A stretch of 5,723 bases of DNA from Nitrospirota bacterium. GTDB lineage: Bacteria; Nitrospirota; Thermodesulfovibrionia; Thermodesulfovibrionales; JdFR-85. Location of the stretch: assembly GCA_015485235.1 (NCBI GenBank), contig WFTX01000337.1, positions 1 through 5,723 of the forward strand, written 5' to 3'. Positions 1-4,953 of the stretch are shown in pieces. The position numbers and the translations under genes are program-made. The notes under the pieces are model-generated. The model ran no database searches, was not told the DNA's origin, and was given only the letters and a program-made list of their open reading frames with translations. Positions within the stretch are counted from its first letter, which is position 1, and every line of letters starts with the position of its first letter.

Positions 1-88
1 GTGCTGCTGAAGACTGTCTGATCAGGGTTGTCAGATACATGAATCCTTCTTTTTCAAAGGTGTCGTGCATTGGTGTTTTCTCCGCCAT
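1..88 (-). CDS. 5' part of an unidentified minus-strand gene, cut by the window edge
   Basis: On the minus strand an ATG at 88-86 opens a frame that stays open to the left edge (29 full codons). It reads MAEKTPMHDTFEKEGFMYLT, followed by TLIRQSSAA. A strong Shine-Dalgarno (AGGGAGG on the minus strand) lies 4 nt before this ATG. A second in-frame ATG at 70-68 (Met7) has GGAG at a more usual 9-nt spacing, so either could be the true start. No signal peptide or recognisable motif is visible in so few residues, and I do not recognise the family. It is divergent from the sugar-transport operon. Such neighbours are often regulators or sugar-metabolism enzymes, but nothing here shows that. The call rests on the ribosome binding site and the open frame only. 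Confidence 0.5.
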   Translation of the reverse strand, partial: MAEKTPMHDTFEKEGFMYLTTLIRQSSAA

Positions 89-109
89 ACCGCCTCCCTG
101 TTGATTTCA

Positions 110-138
110 AAGTTATTTTGGATACCACTGGTTTGCAA
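110..138 (-). promoter_or_regulatory. possible sigma-70-type promoter for the divergent minus-strand gene
   Basis: Read on the minus strand, TTGCAA (138-133) is followed after 17 nt by TAACTT (115-110). This is a plausible -35/-10 pair about 22 nt upstream of the ATG at 88. TTGCAA is its own reverse complement, so it could also serve the plus strand. This is pattern matching in an A+T-rich spacer and is weakly supported. Confidence 0.25.
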
Positions 139-167
139 ATACAAAGCGGAAAGCGGTAAAATCCAGT

Positions 168-1457
168 ATGAGACTCAGAGGGATTTTCCCGACTGTTCTG
201 TTTCTCCTCCTTCTACTCCCTATCTTTCTGTCCTGCACATCTTCCCGTGAGGAAAAGACCGTAATCAATTTCGTCACCTGGAAGCCCAACATCCCCGAGG
301 TATGGGATGAGATTTATGAGATCTTTGAGAGGGAAAACCCGGATATAAAACTGATCCGGCAGATCGGCCCCCATTCTTCCACCGCCTTTCACGACATGCT
401 CACCCAGAAACTGAAGAACCAGAGCACTGATCTGGATGTATTCCTGATGGATGTGATCTGGCCGCCCGAGTTTGCTGCAGCCGGCTGGGCCATGCCCCTT
501 GAGGGGCTCTTCAGCAAGGAAGAAAGAGATAAGTTCCTGGAAGGGACCATACTTGCCAACACTTACAGGGGGAAGGTCTACGGTGTTCCACTCTTCATTG
601 ATGCAGGAGTGCTGTACTACCGGAAGGACCTCCTTGAGAGGTACGGGTATCAACCGCCGGAGACTTGGGAAGATCTGGTCGAAATCGCCGAGGCCATTGT
701 TGAGAAGGAGAAGAAGCGGGGGGTGGAGATTTACGGGTATTCCGGCCAGTTCAAGCAGTACGAAGGGCTGGTCTGTGACATGATGGAATTCATCCTGAGC
801 AATAACGGCTGGATCATAGAGCCATCTTCTGACCGGGTGACGATAGGAGAGCCACCGGCGGTTGAGGCGGTCCGGTTTGTCCGGGACAGGATAATAGGCA
901 AAGTGGCCCCAAGGGGTGTGCTTACCTATCAGGAACCGGAATCCCTTGATCTGTTCATTCAGGGGAAGGCGGTATTCCACCGGAACTGGCCCTATGCCTG
1001 GAAGGTGTCGGGGGATCCTGAGAAGTCGAGGATCGCAGGTAATGTGGGCATTGCGAAGCTTCCCCATTTCAGGGGGGGAAAGAGTTACTCAACCCTTGGT
1101 GGATGGCAGGTGGGCATAAGCAGTTACAGTCCGAACAGGGAGGCAGCCTGGAGGTTTGTCAGGTTTCTTACCAGTGAAAGGGTCCAGAAACTGATCGCCC
1201 TCCGGGCGGGAAAGGCACCGACAAGGAAGTCCCTCTATACCGATCCGGATGTTCTTGAAGCAAACCCACACTTCAAGGAGATGAAAGAGGTCTTTCTCTC
1301 TGCCTATCCAAGGCCCCGGTCTCCCCTTTATCCCGCCCTTTCGAACCTCCTTCAAAGATACCTGAGCAGAGTGATCTCCAGGCCTGACTCTGACATCCAG
1401 CGTGAGGCCCAAGAGACAGCAGGAAAAATGAAAGAGGTTCTTTCCCTGGCAGAATGA
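168..1457 (+). CDS. extracellular sugar-binding lipoprotein of a CUT1 ABC transporter (trehalose/maltose type)
   Basis: 429-residue solute-binding protein of the family-1 (MalE-like) class, which captures a sugar outside the inner membrane and delivers it to the permease pair encoded next. Residues 1-22 form a signal peptide (MRLRG, then a hydrophobic run) ending in FLSC. Cys23 is the likely lipidation site; Phe and Leu at -3/-2 are acceptable but not the commonest lipobox. The mature part begins with a typical first beta strand (INFVTW). It contains DVFLMDVIWPPEFAAAGW near 100-115 and GVPLFIDAGVLYYRKDLLER near 140-158, which match the hallmark segments of trehalose/maltose binding proteins such as LpqY. 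Length is normal for the family. The stop codon overlaps the malF-like start by ATGA. The ribosome binding site is weak (GCGG about 11 nt upstream), but the signal peptide fixes this start well. Specificity for trehalose or maltose is inferred from similarity and gene order, not proven. Confidence 0.93.
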   Translation: MRLRGIFPTVLFLLLLLPIFLSCTSSREEKTVINFVTWKPNIPEVWDEIYEIFERENPDIKLIRQIGPHSSTAFHDMLTQKLKNQSTDLDVFLMDVIWPPEFAAAGWAMPLEGLFSKEERDKFLEGTILANTYRGKVYGVPLFIDAGVLYYRKDLLERYGYQPPETWEDLVEIAEAIVEKEKKRGVEIYGYSGQFKQYEGLVCDMMEFILSNNGWIIEPSSDRVTIGEPPAVEAVRFVRDRIIGKVAPRGVLTYQEPESLDLFIQGKAVFHRNWPYAWKVSGDPEKSRIAGNVGIAKLPHFRGGKSYSTLGGWQVGISSYSPNREAAWRFVRFLTSERVQKLIALRAGKAPTRKSLYTDPDVLEANPHFKEMKEVFLSAYPRPRSPLYPALSNLLQRYLSRVISRPDSDIQREAQETAGKMKEVLSLAE

Positions 1458-2353
1458 ACCTCTCCCTGCGGCAAAGAGAGACTGCCTTCGGCTTGGCACT
1501 CCTGCTGCCCACAACGGTCTTTGTGGGTGTCCTGGCCTTCTTTCCCATAGGATATTCCTTCTATCTGAGCCTCCACAGGATCATACTGGGGCTTCCCGGC
1601 CTGGGGAGCCGGTTTGTGGGGCTTCAGAATTATATTGATCTCCTTTCCGACAGGGTGGCCCTCAGGGCCTTCCTGAACACCATGGCCTTCGTCTTCCTCT
1701 CCACCTTCCTTGAGGTGCTTTTCGGTCTGTTAATCGCCCTTGTAATCCACAGGCGGTTCCGGGGAAGGGGTCTTGTAAGGGCGGCCGTTCTGGTTCCCTG
1801 GGCGATACCCACAGTGGTCTCTTCCCAGATGTGGAGGTTCATTTTCAATGACAAGTACGGCCTCCTGAACTTCCTGTTATATGGCTCCGATATCTCTCAG
1901 TACAGGGCATGGCTTGCCGAGCCGCTCCATGCCTTTCTGGCAGTGGTGGCAGCCGATGTCTGGAAGACCTCCTCCTTTGCCGCCCTTCTCATACTTGCAG
2001 GGCTCCAGGTCATCCCGGATGAACTCTACGAGGCTGCGGAGATTGACGGTGCAGGCCCGTGGGAGCGGTTCAGGAGAATAACACTTCCCCTTCTGAGGCC
2101 TGCCCTCCTGATTGCGGTTCTCTTCAGGACCATGGATGCCTTCAGGGTCTTTGACCTGGTCTTTGTGATGACCCAGGGCGGACCTGCTGATTCGACCAAT
2201 GTCCTCCAGTTCTATGGGTACAAGAAGATCTTTGCAGAGGGTATGCTGGGGTATGGCTCCGCCATATCAGTGGTTGTCTTTGTCATCACCTTTGCCGTGG
2301 CCCTCCTCTATATCAGGATGCTCGGGAGGAGGATGTTTCAGGAGAGGCTATGA
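1454..2353 (+). CDS. MalF/SugA-type sugar ABC transporter permease
   Basis: 299-residue inner-membrane permease of the CUT1 sugar-importer family, one half of the translocation channel. Six hydrophobic segments can be placed at about residues 11-31, 75-98, 107-128, 156-184, 215-235 and 266-288. The cytoplasmic EAA loop, which docks onto the ATPase, is at 193-212 (EAAEIDGAGPWERF, then RRITLPLL). VPWAIPTVV (114-122) and FVMTQGGP (237-244) are typical of the MalF/UgpA/SugA branch. It is short, like SugA, without the large periplasmic domain of E. coli MalF. ATG overlaps the upstream stop (ATGA), indicating translational coupling; there is no strong ribosome binding site of its own. Its own stop also sits in an ATGA (2350-2353), but the MalG-type gene does not begin there today: it lies 449 nt further on. 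Confidence 0.95.
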   Translation: MNLSLRQRETAFGLALLLPTTVFVGVLAFFPIGYSFYLSLHRIILGLPGLGSRFVGLQNYIDLLSDRVALRAFLNTMAFVFLSTFLEVLFGLLIALVIHRRFRGRGLVRAAVLVPWAIPTVVSSQMWRFIFNDKYGLLNFLLYGSDISQYRAWLAEPLHAFLAVVAADVWKTSSFAALLILAGLQVIPDELYEAAEIDGAGPWERFRRITLPLLRPALLIAVLFRTMDAFRVFDLVFVMTQGGPADSTNVLQFYGYKKIFAEGMLGYGSAISVVVFVITFAVALLYIRMLGRRMFQERL

Positions 2354-2364
2354 TACGGAAGTGG
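2350..2364 (+). pseudogene. probable relict start of the MalG-type permease gene
   Basis: ATG at 2350 overlaps the malF stop as ATGA, the same junction used between the binding-protein gene and malF. It reads MIRKW(LC) and then stops at 2371-2373. MIRKW is a natural opening for a MalG-type permease. Five codons (15 nt) joined directly to the ATG at 2803 would stay in frame and give MIRKWMKKLFFYLLVFW. I infer that this was the ancestral start, separated from its gene by the insert that follows. The alternative is chance, since seven codons carry little information. Confidence 0.4.
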
Positions 2365-2435
2365 TTATGTTAACCTTAACAGTGCATAAATATTAGAGTC
2401 CGGCATGGGGCATACTCTTTCGATACGGTGTGATT

Positions 2436-2646
2436 CCGGGGGTATGCTCTGGAATTTTTCATTATGAAGCTCCGGTCATGTCTGAGTAGAGAAAGTCTGT
2501 TATGGACAGTGCCTTAACAGGCTTGATCAGTTGTATAAAGGGTGTTTTAAGTAGAAATGTCGTCCGGTCTCTGCCGAGCCGACACAGGGAAGCACTTTCA
2601 TGAACCATCAGGTGTTGATAATGAAAAATTCAGAGCACACCCCCGG
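2436..2646. repeat. 30-nt near-identical inverted repeat (arms 2436-2465 and 2618-2646)
   Basis: The left arm begins CCGGGGGTATGCTCTGG. The reverse complement of the right arm begins CCGGGGGTGTGCTCTGA. Both then continue through AATTTTTCATTAT. Over the full arm there is one substitution and one single-base indel in 30 positions. Inside the arms, after a small asymmetric loop, GGTCATG (2474-2480) can pair with CATGAACC (2599-2606) with one bulge, so the pairing continues. In RNA this would close a domain of about 210 nt. Agreement this long is very unlikely by chance. A competing short stem joins GCATAC (2410-2415) to GTATGC (2442-2447) inside the left arm. Confidence 0.85.
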
Positions 2647-2655
2647 ATAATTTCA

Positions 2656-2784
2656 GAGGCAAGGAGGCCCAGTGAGTTTTTACCTGCCTCGGAGCAGGGG
2701 GCCCCGAAAAGTCGAAGACTTTATGGGGTATGGCTGCCAAGTATGGCATGCGAGAATGATGTGAAAACCCAGTACCCACCTGCC
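2656..2784 (+). ncRNA. hairpin-rich RNA module upstream of the MalG-type gene
   Basis: Consecutive stems are visible. GAGGCA(a)GG (2656-2664) pairs with CCTGCCTC (2683-2690). CCCCG-A-AAAGTC (2702-2713) pairs with GACTTT-A-TGGGG (2717-2728) around a GAA loop, eleven base pairs counting a G-U pair, broken only by one A-A mismatch. TGCCA/TGGCA (2735-2739/2744-2748) closes the tetraloop AGTA. GGGTA (2726-2730) can alternatively pair with TACCC (2773-2777), which competes with the CCCC/GGGG part of the second stem. GGCCC (2666-2670) can pair with GGGCC (2699-2703) as a pseudoknot. The pattern CCCAGT...ACCTGCC occurs twice (2668-2688 and 2768-2784), giving two possible partners for GCAGG (2694-2698). 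This suggests a folded RNA. Whether it is a stable transcript, a guide-RNA scaffold or a leader is inference. Confidence 0.5.
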
Positions 2785-2788
2785 ATAA

Positions 2789-2793
2789 AAGGA
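2789..2793 (+). promoter_or_regulatory. ribosome binding site of the MalG-type gene, supplied by the insert
   Basis: AAGGA lies 9 nt before the ATG at 2803, a normal Shine-Dalgarno placement. It falls inside the right end of the inferred insert, so the present translation start does not depend on coupling to malF. It lies just downstream of the hairpin module, so folding could influence access to it. Confidence 0.6.
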
Positions 2794-2802
2794 AAGTAAA
2801 AC

Positions 2803-3615
2803 ATGAAGAAACTCTTTTTTTACTTACTGGTCTTCTGGGTGGTGGCCCTCAGCCTTCTGCCCTTCCTCTGGTTCGTGGATACCTCCCTGAAGACAGAGGT
2901 GGAGGTAACCTCAATTCCCCCGGTCCTTCTACCGTCAGGCTCTCTGGAGTTTTACATTTCCAGTATCAGGGAATACAACCTTCTTCACTACCTCGGGAAC
3001 AGCCTTGTGGTGGCCGGGCTTACCACTGTGATAACCATCACCCTCTCCCTTCTTGCAGGCTACACAATTGCAAGGCTCAGGCTCCCGGGAAAACAGTACA
3101 TAATGAACGCCCTCCTTCTGGTCAGCATGTTCCCGCAGATATCCATCGCCGGGCCGGTCTGGAGGATTCTCCAGAACCTGGGGTGGCTGAATACCTATCA
3201 GGGGCTTGTGCTCCCCTATGTGACACTCACCCTCCCCCTCGGCGTCTGGGTGGTGGCAGGCTTTTTCCGGGAACTTCCGCCCGAACTGGAGGATGCTGCG
3301 AAGGTGGATGGCTGCAGCCATATCCAGAGCCTTTTCAGGATAATGCTCCCTCTGGCGGCTCCCGGGGTCTTTACCGCGGCCATCCTTGTCTTCATCTATG
3401 CGTGGAACGAATTCTTCTTTGCCCTCCTCATCATGACAAGGCAGGACTATCAGACCCTCCCTGTGGGGATAGCCCTCTTTCAGGGGCAGTATACCCTCCC
3501 CTGGGGTGAGATAGCAGCAGCCTCAACTGTGGCCACGGTTCCACTGGTGCTCCTGGTCTTTCTCTTTCAGAGGAGGATAATAAGCGGCCTTTCGGCCGGG
3601 GCGGTAAAGGGGTAG
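2803..3615 (+). CDS. MalG/SugB-type sugar ABC transporter permease
   Basis: 270-residue inner-membrane permease, the second half of the sugar channel. Hydrophobic segments lie at about 4-25, 64-88, 99-120, 133-155, 186-210 and 238-256. The ATPase-docking EAA loop is at 161-183 (ELEDAAKVDGCSHIQSLF, then RIMLP). The N-terminal LLPFLWFVDTSLK, AYAWNEFFFALLI-like segment near 199-210 and C-terminal SAGAVKG are hallmarks of the MalG/SugB branch. The ATG at 2803 has a well-spaced AAGGA. Length is normal, so the protein looks functional. The N-terminus is short and may have been a few residues longer before the upstream insert. The stop is followed after one base by the ATPase start. The 449-nt gap from its partner permease gene is unusual for this operon type. 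Confidence 0.95.
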   Translation: MKKLFFYLLVFWVVALSLLPFLWFVDTSLKTEVEVTSIPPVLLPSGSLEFYISSIREYNLLHYLGNSLVVAGLTTVITITLSLLAGYTIARLRLPGKQYIMNALLLVSMFPQISIAGPVWRILQNLGWLNTYQGLVLPYVTLTLPLGVWVVAGFFRELPPELEDAAKVDGCSHIQSLFRIMLPLAAPGVFTAAILVFIYAWNEFFFALLIMTRQDYQTLPVGIALFQGQYTLPWGEIAAASTVATVPLVLLVFLFQRRIISGLSAGAVKG

Positions 3616-3616
3616 G

Positions 3617-4678
3617 ATGGCAGGGCTCAGGGTCAGGGAACTCAGAAAGTCCTTCGGGAAGAACCCGGTTATCGAGGGGATAACCTTTGAGATCCCGGAA
3701 GGGGAGTTCTGGATCCTTCTCGGCCCATCAGGCTGCGGAAAGACCACCGTCCTTCGTCTCATCGCCGGGCTTGAGGAGCAGGACTCAGGCGATATATATA
3801 TAGGAGAAAGGGAGGTGAGCCCCCTTTCTCCACGGGAGAGGGATGTGGCGATGGTATTTCAGAGCTATGCCCTCTATCCACACATGACCGTCTATGAAAA
3901 CATGGCCTTTCCCCTCCGGATGCGCAAGGCAGAGAGGAGGTCGATCGACGAAAAGGTTAGGATGGCGGCACGGCTCCTGAATATTGAGACCCTGCTTCAG
4001 AGAAGGCCCCGGGAGCTCTCAGGCGGGCAGAGACAGAGGGTGGCGATCGGGAGGGCGATCGTGAGAGAGCCGGCCCTTTTTCTCTTTGATGAGCCCCTTT
4101 CAAACCTTGATGCAAAGCTCAGGGCCTTCATGAGGGTGGAACTGAAGGAACTCCACAGGAAACTGGGGGCCACAATCCTCTATGTGACCCACGACCAGGT
4201 GGAGGCCATGACCCTCGGTGACAGGATAGTCCTCCTGAATGAGGGGAGGATTCAGCAGGTCGGCACCCCGGAGGAGCTCTACGAGAGGCCATCTAACCTG
4301 TTTGTGGCTGCCTTCATAGGTGCGCCCCGGATGAATCTCCTGGAGGGAAGGCTTTCCTCTGATCCCAATGGACTCTTCTTTCAATCCGGCGGCCTCTCCA
4401 TCAGACTTGAAGACAGTAGCGGATGGATGGATTATTCCGGCAGGGAAGTAACCCTGGGTATAAGGCCGGAGGCGATCCTTCTGGACAGGGGTGAAATACC
4501 GTGCAGGGTTGAGCACCTGGAGAACCTTGGCTCGGAAAAGATAGTTTATCTCAGGGCGGGGGAAGAGAGGATTGTTTCAAAGACATCACCGGACTTTTCC
4601 CGAAAGCCCGGGGAGGTTCTGGAATTCGGGATCGATCCGAAGGGGGTGCACCTCTTTTACGAGGGCAGAAGGGTGTAG
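3617..4678 (+). CDS. MalK/UgpC/SugC-type sugar-importer ATPase
   Basis: 353-residue ATP-binding subunit that powers the importer from the cytoplasmic face as a dimer. Canonical motifs appear in order: Walker A GPSGCGKT (36-43), Q-loop Gln82 in VFQSYALYPHMTV, ABC signature LSGGQ (134-138), Walker B FLFDEP (155-160), D-loop SNLD (162-165) and switch His192 in THDQVEAMTL. The C-terminal part from about 238 is the TOBE/regulatory domain, with GIRPE (281-285) typical of MalK/UgpC. All catalytic residues are present and the length is close to the usual 350-370. It begins one base after the MalG-type stop, with AAAGGGG 4 nt upstream, and ends the operon. In several organisms one such ATPase serves more than one CUT1 transporter. 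Here its position makes it the dedicated partner. Confidence 0.97.
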   Translation: MAGLRVRELRKSFGKNPVIEGITFEIPEGEFWILLGPSGCGKTTVLRLIAGLEEQDSGDIYIGEREVSPLSPRERDVAMVFQSYALYPHMTVYENMAFPLRMRKAERRSIDEKVRMAARLLNIETLLQRRPRELSGGQRQRVAIGRAIVREPALFLFDEPLSNLDAKLRAFMRVELKELHRKLGATILYVTHDQVEAMTLGDRIVLLNEGRIQQVGTPEELYERPSNLFVAAFIGAPRMNLLEGRLSSDPNGLFFQSGGLSIRLEDSSGWMDYSGREVTLGIRPEAILLDRGEIPCRVEHLENLGSEKIVYLRAGEERIVSKTSPDFSRKPGEVLEFGIDPKGVHLFYEGRRV

Positions 4679-4756
4679 AGGGGAAGGCAAACCTGAACGT
4701 TTGCAAAAAACAAGGGATCACAGATTGCACGGTAACAAATGGATTCACAACATATC

Positions 4757-4829
4757 GAAGATACCCTGCGGTCTCGCTCGATACGAGTTCGTTTCGGACT
4801 TGCCCGTATCGTGGCCGCAGGGTATCTTC
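4757..4829. repeat. long REP-like hairpin in the intergenic region
   Basis: GAAGATACCCTGCGG (4757-4771) is matched perfectly by CCGCAGGGTATCTTC (4815-4829), a 15-bp outer stem. Within it CGATACG (4779-4785) pairs with CGTATCG (4805-4811), and AGTTCG (4786-4791) pairs with CGGACT (4795-4800) around TTT with one G-U pair. The result is a three-tier cruciform or RNA hairpin of 73 nt. No T-run follows on the plus strand (TTCATTAACC), so it is not a standard intrinsic terminator, although it may still slow transcription or protect the 3' end of the transporter mRNA. The GAAGATACCC...GGGTATCTTC outer stem looks like a dispersed repeat (REP type). Copy number cannot be seen in this window. Confidence 0.8.
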
Positions 4830-4843
4830 ATTAACCTGATAAC

Positions 4844-4868
4844 CAGTATACCAATAACCAATATACTG
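4844..4868. promoter_or_regulatory. dyad next to the predicted cmk promoter; possible operator
   Basis: CAGTATA (4844-4850) and TATACTG (4862-4868) form a perfect 7-bp inverted repeat with an 11-nt centre. The same stretch can also be read as an imperfect direct repeat, ATAACCAGTATACC then ATAACCAATATACT. The right arm overlaps the -35 position expected for the extended -10 that follows. This could be a regulator binding site, but A+T-rich dyads also occur by chance. Confidence 0.3.
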
Positions 4869-4884
4869 ATCCCATGATAAGGTA

Positions 4885-4893
4885 TGCTAAAAT
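4885..4893 (+). promoter_or_regulatory. extended -10 promoter, probably for cmk
   Basis: TGCTAAAAT fits the extended -10 pattern TGnTATAAT with one difference. The -35 region at the proper distance (about 4864-4870) is poor, which extended -10 promoters tolerate. Transcription would begin near 4900 and leave a leader of about 54 nt before the TTG at 4954. Confidence 0.45.
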
Positions 4894-4937
4894 ACCCCAG
4901 CTTTTCTGAAGCCATTGCCCTTTAACAACTGGCAGCA

Positions 4938-4944
4938 GGGAGGG
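4938..4944 (+). promoter_or_regulatory. ribosome binding site that fixes the cmk start
   Basis: GGGAGGG lies 9 nt upstream of TTG at 4954. The only longer in-frame option (TTG at 4915) has no Shine-Dalgarno and would add 13 residues (MPFNNWQQGGKEN) not expected before a cytidylate kinase P-loop. The site therefore decides in favour of 4954. Confidence 0.75.
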
Positions 4945-4953
4945 AAAGAGAAC

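Larger units (their letters stand above)
2365..2802 (+). mobile_element. structured non-coding insert between the permease genes; candidate orphan HEARO/omega-RNA element
   Basis: About 438 nt without a credible gene interrupts an otherwise gapless operon. Its left part is visibly more A+T-rich than the flanking genes. It contains a 30-nt inverted repeat, a small hairpin at 2363-2375 (GGTTA/TAACC) straddling the left edge, GCCT/AGGC at 2511-2522 and a dense hairpin module at 2656-2784. There is no transposase and no target duplication. The right edge is placed at 2802 because the next base starts ATGA and the downstream gene is intact. The left edge at 2364/2365 is chosen because deleting 2365-2802 restores an in-frame MalG start. 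HEARO elements (the RNAs of IscB-type nucleases) are, to my recollection, structured RNAs found just upstream of ATGA or GTGA, sometimes without the nuclease gene. This matches, but I have not compared it with the family model. Alternatives are another MITE-like element, a degraded intron, or a cis-regulatory RNA specific to this operon. Confidence 0.5.

Noticed and set aside
133..162. TTGCAA-18-TAAAAT as the promoter of the sugar operon
   Set aside because: The -10 ends only 5 nt before the ATG at 168, so the transcript would begin at or inside the start codon. The signal peptide requires this start, so the true promoter is probably elsewhere and was not identified.
213..1067. 284-codon minus-strand frame opposite the binding-protein gene
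   Set aside because: It is antisense to a clear solute-binding protein. It has no ribosome binding site, and its length is explained by codon bias in the sense gene.
2557..2799. 80-codon plus-strand frame in the insert (begins MSSGLCRADTGK)
   Set aside because: It has no ribosome binding site, no recognisable domain and an odd composition. It lies across the inverted repeat and the hairpin module, whose base pairing explains the sequence better than coding does.
2365..2802. Classic insertion sequence or group II intron remnant
   Set aside because: No transposase or reverse-transcriptase fragment, no terminal inverted repeats at the edges and no clear target duplication. No recognisable intron boundary or domain V.
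2935..3321. 128-codon minus-strand frame within the MalG-type gene, and similar shadows in the ATPase and cmk genes
   Set aside because: They lie antisense to or out of frame with genes carrying complete family motifs and have no signals of their own.
4687..4704. GCAAAC/GTTTGC hairpin just after the ATPase stop as a terminator
   Set aside because: The stem is only 6 bp with low GC and is followed by an A-run, not a T-run, on the plus strand. The opposite strand lacks a T-run as well.
4572..4877. 101-codon plus-strand frame overlapping the ATPase end and the intergenic hairpin
   Set aside because: It starts inside the ATPase gene in another frame and translates through a palindrome. No protein-like features are seen.
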